Source: Branchiostoma floridae
Lineage: Eukaryota; Chordata; Leptocardii; Amphioxiformes; Branchiostomatidae
NCBI RefSeq assembly: GCF_000003815.2
Contig: NC_049986.1
Span: 2,507,685 to 2,571,684, forward strand
Reading direction: 5' to 3'
Length of the DNA stretch: 64,000 nt
Both the position numbers and the translations under genes were made by a program. The notes under the pieces were generated by a model. That model ran no database searches, was not told the origin of the DNA, and worked only from the letters and a program-made list of their open reading frames with translations. How positions within the stretch are numbered: the stretch's first letter is position 1; every line of letters starts with the position of its first letter. Positions 53,901-64,000 of the stretch are shown one piece after another.

Positions 53901-56900
53901 TTCATTGACAAACAGTGTGTTCAAACAGATGAACTCTGTCTTCAGCTGGTGCAAACTATTTTAAACCTAAGGTACAATATGTTCAGGTAGAAATACATGT
54001 ATGTTAAACAATGCATCCCACTTAGAAGAGTTCATTTGCGTCAGTTAATTCTACTTTTAAATGAGTCACTGCCTAACTGTAATGTGGAGGTGTAACAAAG
54101 AAAAAATAGATGCAAATTGTTAGCTAAGCTAAATTTAGCAGAAAGGAGGTAAACATAAAATTACCCGAATTAGATCTATTCTTTTTTTTTTAAATTAGAG
54201 TTGATTGTTCATGCATCTGCACTTTTAGATTGGACTTTTTGGAGACAAAGAAATGTTAAATTTTTTTGTACAGAACTACAGATAGTTGATGGCCTCATCT
54301 CAAAGCAAGATTGAAGATACAGCTTTTATTCCTTGGGGTTTTAAACACACATTTTCACATTTTTCTTTTCTTTCAAAAATAGAATTCCATGCAGGACTTG
54401 ACACATCTGAAGAACAGCCAATTAGTATATCTTGTGTAAAATCTTCTATTTATGACATTATGACTTTTGTATGCAGTGAAATTATACATGTAAATTCTGA
54501 ACTTCAAGCGAGTAAGTCCAAACCAATATCAAACTCGTAGGTAGACATTGTAAAAAAGAACTGTTCCAAAGTTTTAAACCCAAGGGTGATATGATGTTTA
54601 ACTTTAACTTAAGTTTAAGTTTCTTTTAAAGAACAAGTTAGCTTGTTAAAGAAGTAGTTTTGTAGTCTTGTATTTTAGTGGTCATGCCCAACTTGAATGT
54701 TTTTGCCACAGTTACCATAAATATGTGCAAAAATAGGTTATAGATAAACTAGTTGTGTACAGTCATTACTCAACTCAACAGGAAAAAGTAAACAACAGTT
54801 TGTATATGGCCATTTAATGTTTTAAGATTACCAAGAATGCCATGGATTTTTTTTTCAAAAAAACTTTTTGACAAGTTTGTAATGCAGACATGGAGTAGCT
54901 AAGGTATGTTAAGTTTAATCTTTTTGCGTTGTTTGTTCATAAGAGGATGGGTAAAGTTTTTCCTGTCTGGAAGTGTGTCATCTTTTGTAGCTCCTGTATT
55001 AACTGGGTTATGAGTATAATGTTTCAGTAGATACAGGGAAGAACTTACTAATCAAACATCTGCCTGAGTGGCAATGTATACTACACAACAGTCCAAAGGC
55101 TAAGATATTTTATATCACATGGTTATCTGGGTCAGATAACTCAAATTGACCTAATGAACTCTTTGCATTTAAGTCATAAGAAAAGCATTTATGGTTGGGC
55201 AAAATATAGTAAAAAGCCCTAATAAGTCCATAAACAGATAAAAGTAAGTTCTATTGTAATTACCAAACGATCAACATTTTATTCATGAAGAAAATTGTAA
55301 CAGGTAGACAAAGTGAGAAAAAGCAAGGAGGCATAGTGACAAATGTTTAGCCCATATATCTATAGACTATTGAAACCGGATGATTCGAGTTGCCATTGGC
55401 AATTTATCATTGATCTTTATCTGACATCTTCCCAAGCCAAAACCATGGAATCCTTGCCAAACAAATGGTCAGCTATCACCTTTTCTCTAACCAAAGAATA
55501 TAATGTGAAGCTTAACACAAATCTTGTATCCAGCTTTTCGATGTGGTAGTTAATATCAAGACCCCCGCCTGGATAGCTCCTTTCTTAAGGTGCGTGGGAA
55601 CTTCTTGACAAACCTGTTGGAAGTCTGAAGTCCAATTTTCCACCTGAGGAGACAATGGCCCCTCCCTGAAACCCTGACAGGTAAATCAGATAGATGTGAG
55701 GTCGGGGTGCCATGTTTGTGTAAGGGAACAATAGAGAGATGGCCGACCAGGAAGGGTTTACTTGCCCTGACACTAATAAGGATTGATTTGAGGAACTTAA
55801 AGAAGAACAAATTGAAGGAGTTGAGCCAGAATGTTACTGTGTGTAGCTCAACTTTTTGACCATTTGATAGAGAAAATTAGAAAGACAGAGGACAAATTAT
55901 AAAAACCCTGTTTGTATTGAAAGGATCGCGAAGTTTCAGAAAATGCAGAAAATGTACCAACTAGCTGCAAGTGGAAATTTTCAAACAACCTGTTGTGTAG
56001 CCTTCAGCCAGTTATGGTAGCCATTTTGCACAAAACTTGTAATTGCTTGCAGCTGGGAGAAAATTAAGGAACCATTTATTATCCTTTTTTTAAACTTCAT
56101 CTGATGAGTTAATAGCAGTCATCGGAGAACTTCTACTTCTTGCCTCTGTTTGAATTCAGAACTGGGAAGGACAAAGCAGTTGGAGAATTTTAGCCCACAA
56201 TGGTAGATTAAAGAAGGGAACAGTAACTGATATCAAGACAATGCTCCATGTAAAAGCAGAAAGACCAGTTCACAGATTAAAATCACCACTGAGAAGTAAA
56301 CCTCACTGGTAGCTCTTGGCGCTAAGACTAGATTGACTAGATGTAGTTAGGTACACACCATTGTTGCCGCGCCATTAAGTAAGGCAAACTTTGAGCGGGA
56401 CGTTGTCCCACTTGTACCCCAAACCCAATAACCTACTTTTTTTTGAGGCCAAGGACCTTCAGTGCATGTGCCCTTTGACCCTTGTAAATGATGTGTAGTT
56501 GCTAGGAATGCTGGGAGATAAGGGATAGATCAATCAGATAATGCACTGTCTTATTGAAAACAAAAGATTCTATTTGCAACATCAGCACACAATGTGACAT
56601 TCAAACACTGTATTACCACCTTTTGTAAGATGTATTTCAACCTCAAAACATGTTATTGTATCATTAGAAAATAGAGTGGTTGTTTTTGAATCAGCTATTA
56701 AAATTTAGGACCAATGCTTGCTGTTGGAAGATAAACAATAGGGGAACAATAGCATTGTGAGGGCTTACAACCATGTTGATAACCCGTTTCTTTTAGCAAT
56801 GCAGGTTTCCAGTCACTGCTGTTCTTGATAAATCTTAGAATTGTCAGAAGAAGAAGAAACACCAGCAAAAGCAGTGTACAGCCAAAAACTGTCTCTAGAC

Positions 56901-58345
56901 TAGTGCTAGTAGTTATTCAGGCAGAATATAACTACTGTACGCAGGTCATGTTAAAAAAATAGTTAGTTATTGTATCATGATACATTTAATACTTCCTAGA
57001 GGTTAGTTCCTTCGGTGAATAATTTTGTTGTCAATGTCTTCAAGCAATAAAAAAAGCAGCAAAAGATGAGGACCTGATATTGTAGTTCCTCCAGCCTTAA
57101 GTTTAAGCAAAACCTACTCCCAGACCAATTAATCATAGTTATAAGATGCTGTGCCGGTCAGGCCTGCACGCGAGCTGCCAAATCCAATAGATATTCAAGA
57201 CCTTGCCCAATTCATTAATTTTTCTCTTAAGCATTTTTATCTTACCCGCTCTTTTCTTGGAAAAGCTTGGCTCATGTTTTTCATCGGGAACTAAATTTGC
57301 AGAGACTCCAGTCCAGGTATACCAAGCAACCACAGATGTCTTCAGACTTCCCCACCTGCCCTGCAGTCCATAGTACTGTGGTTACCGTTGGTGGTTAGTA
57401 TGATCGCCCTGTGTTTGTTGTTAAAATTAAGGCCGTGCTTGTCATTTTGTATTGGTATATCTTTATTATGCCAGTTTGTGCTAGTATTGTGGCAAATTAC
57501 AGAGGGTGATAGATCGCCATTGGGGTAGGTTACCTGGTATTGGAGATTAGAGTCCTGCAGTCTAACCCCATTAATCATAACAAATTCTGTGCCTATTGCT
57601 TATTGGCTGCCCTGGTAGGTTGAAGGTTGGAATAGGCTGTCTCTGGCCATTTTTTGAGCAGTGAAGCATGTTGTCTTTGAACTTGGTTGTATTGTTTAAC
57701 TCGCTGTGGAATGGTATTTCAGGAAAAGAAGTATTTTAGGACATTCCATAACTGCCTAGAAGTCCCCACATAACTGTGTGACTAAGCAGAAGCCATTGGT
57801 GATCATGATAGGCTTTGTTTTTTAAAAGTCTGTTTCTTTCATTCTACCCTCATTGTAGGTGTGGCTTTGAGAAAGCTTGCAATAGAATTATGAAATGGGT
57901 AAATTCCTTGGTTCTAAAACACCCCGTACAAATGCTATCATTGCTTGTATCTATGTGTTCCCCTTGAAGTTGAATACAAGCATATTATGAGATATCTGGA
58001 AAACCTTGGTACATCACATGGCAAGAGCAACCTGTCTGTTTTCCCTCATCTCTATTTATGCAATTACCTGCTATAGACTAATGTTTTGAAATTGTCAGGT
58101 ACTTAGAAATGAATTTTCTCTAGTTCATGATTGTTATTTTGTCTCAAGGTTCCTTGTGTAGGCTGAAAGAAAAATTTTGAGTAAAAATAGATACCAAGAC
58201 TTTTGGGGAGAGACTGTTTTGTTTACAAGGCAGATGTGACAACATTCTTTTGGTTCCAATGTTATTCAGTCATTTGATGTTCTGCCCAAATGAATTATGC
58301 AACATGTCCCTGCAGAATTGTTTACCATTGTTACTTAATGTCCAC
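50963..58345. other. Long AT-rich, transposon-poor stretch (probable first intron)
   Basis: After a CpG-rich first kilobase, the sequence is AT-rich with no member of the MITE families so dense to the left. A weak candidate exon lies at 53110-53179 (CTTTCCAG then KSSIFDEAHKPSCFSQDQTE in the phase expected after 50962). GC-richer islands occur at about 53500-53660 and 55555-55700. ORFs are short and unconvincing. Confidence 0.45.
53110..53179 (+). CDS. Weak candidate second exon
   Basis: An acceptor TTCTTTTTCTTTCCAG ends at 53109, and in phase 1 the frame reads ILKSSIFDEAHKPSCFSQDQ then TEK before a possible donor GTTAGT at 53180. The phase fits the 50962 donor. Without a recognised domain or a following exon this could easily be chance. 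Confidence 0.2.
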
Positions 58346-58776
58346 TAGGGGTGGGTACGGTCAAGGAGGTTTTATCTCTTGATAAAACATCCTTGGTATG
58401 GTGTACTGGTCCAAAACCAATTTTTCTTGTTGGACCGGTCCGGAAAAAAAGGACATGAAAAATCATTGACACGGATGTTGGACCGATTAAAAAATGAACA
58501 GAGTATACCGGCACTACGGCGGCAGGCGTACATGTGTTTTGGGCTTATTGGTCCAAGGAAATAGTAAGAGTGAAGTGTAGGAGAGTTGATACCCGGTAGT
58601 CAATTTTACCAAGTTTCTACAGTCAAACTTGATCTAAGTTATAAACTGAGGCAGTTAAATAGGATACTCCACCAAACAGATTCCTTTGTTTATGTATTGC
58701 TCATTCACACACAATTAGGTCCTCTGAACCTGGACTGAAGCTGGACCTGAATTTTCTGTACCAGTACCCACCCCTA
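58346..58776. mobile_element. hAT-like MITE with perfect 8-bp target duplication
   Basis: 431 bp from TAGGGGTGGGTACGG to CAGTACCCACCCCTA, flanked on both sides by ATGTCCAC. T at position 2 and A at 7 fit the hAT preference. A short palindrome (TCAAGGAGGTTTTATCTCTT then GATAAAACATCCTTGG) interrupts its left end, a secondary insertion. Confidence 0.93.
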
Positions 58777-59526
58777 ATGTCCACCTTTGGCCATCACCAG
58801 GGCTCTAGCCAGCATCCGTTTTTCTGTCAAAACAGAACTTTTGTTGGCTGGGATGGAAAAGTGTTAAAAACAATCTGTCAACCTTCACGGGAAAAATTGT
58901 GTATAAAGGTTAAAAAATAAATTACAGAATATGAGCAAATCATCACGAAAATGTAATAGAAAGAAATTTATATGTCTCGGATCAAACATTCTGCCGTATT
59001 CTTTATCAATATCTCCTTGTTACTATAACAACAAGGGCTGCAATATTGTTGGCCTCCAACTTATTCCCGCAGCAGACAGCGTTGATTGAATCGGTTGTTG
59101 GCATTGGTAAGGCTGTTTCCCAGACTGACAGTCAATCAAAGTGCCCTGCACGTTGGGACGTCTTTGCTGGCGGAAAAAAAAGCTTGCTAGAGCCCTGGCC
59201 TTCCCAAAAAGTGTTAGGTGCACTAACTGTCTATCTCTAAGGTCAAATGGGTGTAGTACCTAGATCCAAGGACATTTTTATAACATCCTTGCTAAACCTT
59301 AGTTAGCAAACACACCATGCGTCGCTAACTGACTAACTTACAATCGTATCAAATTATGCAAAAGCTTTATTGATAATTGCAGATGGTTTTGTCAAATTTT
59401 CATTGTGATAATTTCACTAGTAAGTTATCATCTAAGCTAACATCCAAATTTGAGTTCAGTTATTTCCCGAAGACTTTTACACTACATATCTGTATATCCT
59501 GGATACCAGATCTCAAATATATCTAT

Positions 59527-59968
59527 CTTGTCGTAGATATATTTGAGATTGGGCTGGGGTCTGGTTTCCAGGATAGCATCTGTAAATTGTGGTCACTTTT
59601 TTCATTCACCATCCCCCTGCCCCCCTCCCCTCTGTTCACTCCCATGTGAGCAGTTCCTAGCCCAAACATCATCAGCCTAAGTAGATATTTTTGAGATCGG
59701 GCAGCGGTCTGGTATCCAGGCTAGTGTCTGTATTGTGGTCACTTTCATTCACCATTCCCCCTGCCCCCCTCCCCTCTCTTCACTCCCATGTGAGCAGTTC
59801 CCTACCCAAACATCATCAGCCTAAGTAGATATTTTTGAGATCGGGCAGCGGTCTGGTATCCAGGCTAGTGTCTGTATTGTGGTCACTTTCATTCACCATC
59901 CCCCTGCCCCCCCTCCCCTCTCTTCACTCCCATGTGAGCAGTTCCCTACCCAAACATCATCAGCCTAC
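59527..59968. repeat. 144-bp tandem repeat, about 3 copies
   Basis: CATCATCAGCCTAAGTAGAT, TTTTTGAGATCGGGCAGCGG, TCTGGTATCCAGGCTAGTGT and CCCTGCCCCCCTCCCCTCTC recur with ends at 59671, 59815 and 59959. The first copy is the most diverged. An inverted TCTCAAATATATC/GATATATTTGAGA hairpin opens the array at about 59512. Confidence 0.92.
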
Positions 59969-60529
59969 AGCAGGATATATGATTAGGTCACGACCTAGTT
60001 TATTGCCTGTTTGTCATGAGGACTCAGAGATCTTGTTATTGAAGTTATTTGCAACAAAGATGATGTTTATTTTTTAGAAAAGGTTAGAATATGATAGTAC
60101 AAATTAATGGAAGTACAGTTGATTTACATGATTTGCCCTAAAGAAATGCAGGTGTTATATAAATGTCTATATAAATATTTCTAAGTAACCGTACGTTGTT
60201 CTATGAAAGTATCACTCATAAGTTGGTGTGAAATGTAGAAAAGAATTTTGTCAAACAAAGTACGAACATGTTACTAGAGCTTTGAGTTTGAGGTTGGAGT
60301 TCCACATTTGCATTTTCAGCTCAGCCCTGAGTGAAAAACAAGTGTTGAGGTACAGTATCAGTTTTGAGCCACATAAAGGGTTGCTCTTTACCAGTAAGCC
60401 CTGGGATTTAAAATCTGCAGTTGTTCCGAGCTCCCTCCAGCTGTCCAGCATGTATAAAGGTCAATGGCCAGTCATATCACATTACCCTACAAGAGCTGGA
60501 CCATGCTACATGCAAAATCCAACCGGCAA

Positions 60530-60835
60530 TTCCACATTCTGGAGGCCTAATTGTAAGTGAAGAAGTAGGTCGGACTTGTAGAGCGCTCTTGGTCCAGCCA
60601 ACAGGTGGTAACCTGGCGTGGTGCCAGTCCAATCACAGAAGCTAGAAGAACCTCTCCCCTCTTTAGCCCCACTGTTGACCTATCAGCAGGCTCTGCTAAT
60701 TTGCGCCCCCGTGAAAAGTGGCTAATGTTACAGCACCCGCTTTACAGCATTAGAAGCGCTACCGTTATTGCGGGCGGGCTGACGTCCTCTGAAATTGAGA
60801 TCTGTGCCGCTAATAGATGAAAAATGAAGTCCCGT
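60530..60835. promoter_or_regulatory. GC-richer island, possible enhancer
   Basis: Within AT-rich DNA, this stretch packs CTAATTG, CCAATCACA, GTTGACCTATC, GCTAATTTGCG, GCTAATG and TGACGTCC. Dense TF-like motifs without coding signal suggest a regulatory element. There is no direct evidence. Confidence 0.25.
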
Positions 60836-63439
60836 CAATGGAGGTTACTTGAAAAGTGTTTTCCTTTCAGAGGCCCCACAGAATGTGATTCAGGTCATAA
60901 TACCCTGGGGCCCCAACCTGGGAGCCAGTGTTGAAGGGTTATGTAAACAGATCTCTGTCCAGTCCTGGGGCAGAGAAGAAAGACACTGCTGTGGTACACA
61001 CTGACACCTTGTCATCATCAGCATGATACTGCTGAACATTAGAAGCAACACAAATGCAAATAGGAAAACATAAAATGGGATGTATTTACAATCGTGTTTG
61101 CTGAAGTGCTGTTATTTATTGTAAACAAAATTTTAAGCATCATCATTTGTTTGTTTAAGTCAAGTGTGATAGGATGTTTTTACCTCTTTTTTACCTTGGG
61201 ATTAAAGTGCATTACAATTTACAGAAAATAGGGCGAGGCACTTTATCTATGGAAAAGGATGTTCTGAGTCATGTTCGGATGCAAACTAGCTCAGTTTTTT
61301 TCTTCTTTTTCTTTCTTTTCATATATCTGGTGAATTTTACTAACAGTAACACAATGATGAGTATAGTCAGAAGGTAAGATATTTTAAATAACAGGCAGGG
61401 CTTCATTTTCAGAAGCAACATTTTCAAGATCACTGAGGCCTGTTCCATTTGAATCTGGGGTAGGGATCGAAAATAAAAGACGTTTCTTTCCTCTTTCTAA
61501 GTATTTATCACACCCCTACCCGTTTCCACACTCTCATGTACATAATCCGTTACCTAAATAGATTAGAGGCTGGGGATTCACAAAATTTCAACTTACAGAC
61601 TTCTGTGCATCATCTTGAATAAAATCTTCCAAACTGTAAATTGAATGTTAGAAAGGGAAGAGCTGTCACTTTGTAGCTTTGTAGTTTTGTAAATACTGGC
61701 AAATATTGATGAGGCATTGTGCTGTGCAATAAGGAGAATGGAGGTTGTAATTGTTTTTTGAATAGGTGCTGACAAATGTTGAAGGTAGGGTCCAGGAGAA
61801 TGATTGAACGAAAGATGGGTTAAGCTGGTTGGCCCTTTGAAACACTGAGACGTGTGGCACGTGTGAATTGTCATGGTAATGAAACTAGAGACCAAATGAA
61901 AGGCTTCCAAATCTAGGTGAATTTCTGCTGCGATTTTTCATGGAAGTGAGGGGCCTGAGAAAGGAGTGATAAATGACCAGTCTTGGCGATCAATCTTTCC
62001 GTGATAATTGGTGAGTGATGTGAAAAACTGGAGGAGGGAGGAACAATTGAAAAAAGGGATTTGTAAGTAAAGATGAAGCTATAGACTATATATTATAGCA
62101 ACATTGCCTCTGCCATGTTCAAGATCTACTTGATATTGTAACCCTTACAATAATTCTTAGATTCGAAAAGAAATTTACTATCTTGCTGTTCACTCTTGGT
62201 GAGTATACAGATAATTTTTGTCATAGTAATCATAGATAAAGCTGACAGTGTCATAGCATAGACTGAGTTGAAAACTATGTTAATATTCCATATAATAGGT
62301 AACTTCTGCTATATCTTGTCAGGTCATTAACTGGGGTCTGGTATCCAGGCTAGGTTTGGGATTGTTGGACAAAACAGGTGAAAATGGATAGGTCAAACCT
62401 GTTAGTAGTTCATGAGCTATTCCTTGGCAGATGGACATAACCAGAAGAAGAAGAAAATTTTTTTTTTTTCCGAGGAATTGAAGTGAGGAAGGTGTCAAAG
62501 CTGTCAGTGTTGTTTGCATGGCTTGTTCTCTGCAGGGCCAACATGATTGTCAGGTAATCTGTGACCAGGGTACAGAGGGCAGAGGCAAGGCCTGTGGCTC
62601 TTATGGCAAGTGAAAGAACTACATTGTAGGTCACCAATGTTTATGTAAGACTCACCCTTTGCCATTCAGGTAAATACGTTTGGCAGTACTTTATGTTGAA
62701 AACAAGATGGGAGTACTTCGTCCTCAAGCCTTTGCCAGTCTAGTCTGTTTTTCATGGAAATGTTGTCTTCTCCACGAGTTGATTTTAAATCGTGGCGCGG
62801 ATAATCGTGTAGTGCTTCCGTAAATGCGCACTGTAAGTGAATTCTTGCTAACAGTCCTTGATTGGCTGGTAGTGGAGCAGTGACCCGTGGTGACCCCGGG
62901 TCAGAACCCTGGGAGTGTTTCGCATTCTTGCCTGGAAGTTTAAATTTACGCGCCAAAAGTAGAGCCCATGGCAAGAGCTCTCAGTGTTGCAGACAGACGC
63001 ATAATATTTTACAGAGCAAGAATTCCTTCAGTGTTCTCTTTATGACTTATAGATAAATGATGATTGTGTTACTGTAATAAACAGATTTATACAACCATGA
63101 TTTTATTCATAGGCCTTTATTCATTGGTATCTATTTATTTATCTATTTATTGGTTTGGCTGTTCCCAACACACAGCCAGGGCTGCCCAACTAGACAATAC
63201 ATATGGATTTGGACAGGATACTAATCAAGAACAATTTTCTAAGTTCATAATGGTTAGAAATGAAAACAAAAAAAGAACATATCTATTAAAAGTATATATC
63301 TATTAAGTAGGCATATCTATTAATATCTATTAATATCTATTAAGTAGGCACTTAGGCAGGTAGGCATTAAAGTATTTTTAGGTGGTATTAGGTGAAAATC
63401 AAGTTATGATAATGCATACTGTTGCCTTGTCTTTTTTAT
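60836..63439. other. AT-rich non-coding stretch
   Basis: No exon accepted. A GC-richer island lies at 62770-62960 (AATCGTGGCGCGGATAATCG; GTGACCCGTGGTGACCCCGG). GTCTGGTATCCAGGCTAGG at 62336 is a trace of the 2351/59527 repeat. Confidence 0.4.
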
Positions 63440-63935
63440 TTATCTCCATGAAATGGAGATATTGTTTTGGGCGTGTCTGTCTGTGTGTCTGCATGTGTTT
63501 GTGTGTCCAGATTTTTGTAGTCAGCATAACTCAAGAACCTCTTGATGGATTCTGATGATATTTGGTATGTGGGTGGGTGTTTGGAAGACAAAGGTCAAGA
63601 TCGATTTTGGGCACCCTAGTATGTGCCCCTGGTACGGCAGCAAAACTTCCATTTTTTGTATCTTTTTACCTGTACATGCTATGGTCTTGATTTTTGGTGG
63701 CAGATAGCTTGTTAGGAAGAAGTGATTTATGTTTGGACCCCTAGCAGCTTGCTCTGGAACTGCAGAGCCGTTTTTGTCAAAATCTTCCAAGGAGCATAAT
63801 GGAACATAGGAACAATGGATTTCCATGATATTAAGTATGCAGGTATAATGTATTTGGCAGAGATGCACATAATTGAGGTACAAATTATGCAAATTAGTAT
63901 TTTTCCTTCTGTATTCAAATCCAGTTATTGAAACT
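63440..63935 (+). repeat. 5' half of the CTCCATG...GGAGG element, continues off window
   Basis: ATCTCCATGAAATGGAGATA, GTGTGTCTGCATGTG, AACCTCTTGATGGATTCTGA, CAAAGGTCAAGATCGATTTT and AGGTACAAATTATGCAAATT follow the order of the 3199 element. The 3' end may lie beyond the window. Confidence 0.8.
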
Positions 63936-64000
63936 TAATACTGGTTATTACTACTGAATATGATGTACTTCTTGGTTCAGACATACTGGCAGTCAGTCTA

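Noticed and set aside
60883-61010. Exon after CTTTCAG reading EAPQNVIQVIIPWGPNLG
   Set aside because: A good acceptor, but no donor, no domain and a stop soon after; the phase relation to 50962 is unproven. Left as non-coding.

Overview
This window looks like draft nuclear DNA from a cephalochordate (amphioxus, Branchiostoma-like). It has intron-split animal genes and one 100-N assembly gap. It is also very dense in short palindromic DNA transposons (MITEs), tRNA- and 5S-derived SINEs, LINE remnants and mariner elements. The assignment to amphioxus is an inference from gene content and repeat style. No bacterial operon, CRISPR array, rRNA gene or convincing functional tRNA gene is present.

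Left end (1-5.2 kb, + strand): two exons of a secreted-type gene. A Thr/Ser-rich, mucin-like exon carrying a 42-bp minisatellite is spliced to the second half of a CUB domain. Upstream exons lie outside the window or were not found.

7.2-16.4 kb (- strand): the best-supported gene, an eight-coding-exon nuclear receptor. Exon phases match at every junction and give an open frame of about 1248 residues. It has one very long N-terminal exon (868 residues), a two-exon DNA-binding domain, an NR6-type C-terminal extension ([11 protein letters not shown]), and a four-exon ligand-binding domain ending in an AF-2-like helix. The closest recognisable family is NR6A (GCNF) and its arthropod relative HR4. 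The introns hold several MITEs and the assembly gap.

16.5-50 kb: no confident gene. This stretch is a patchwork of hAT-type MITEs with 8-bp target duplications, palindromic MITEs, an 84-bp tandem array fused in frame to a LINE ORF remnant, two TA-flanked mariner-type elements (one inside a LINE tail), a larger inverted-repeat element with another nested in it, SINEs, minisatellites and simple repeats. A few weak ORFs and CpG-rich stretches are listed at low confidence.

50.1-64 kb (+ strand): a CpG-rich promoter-like region leads into a probable first coding exon (Met at 50812, Gly/Ser/Pro-rich, donor at 50963). About 13 kb of AT-rich sequence with few transposons follows and looks like a long first intron. 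It contains one perfect-TSD hAT MITE, a 144-bp tandem repeat and possible regulatory islands. Only the nuclear receptor and the CUB exons are firm; the remaining gene calls are tentative.
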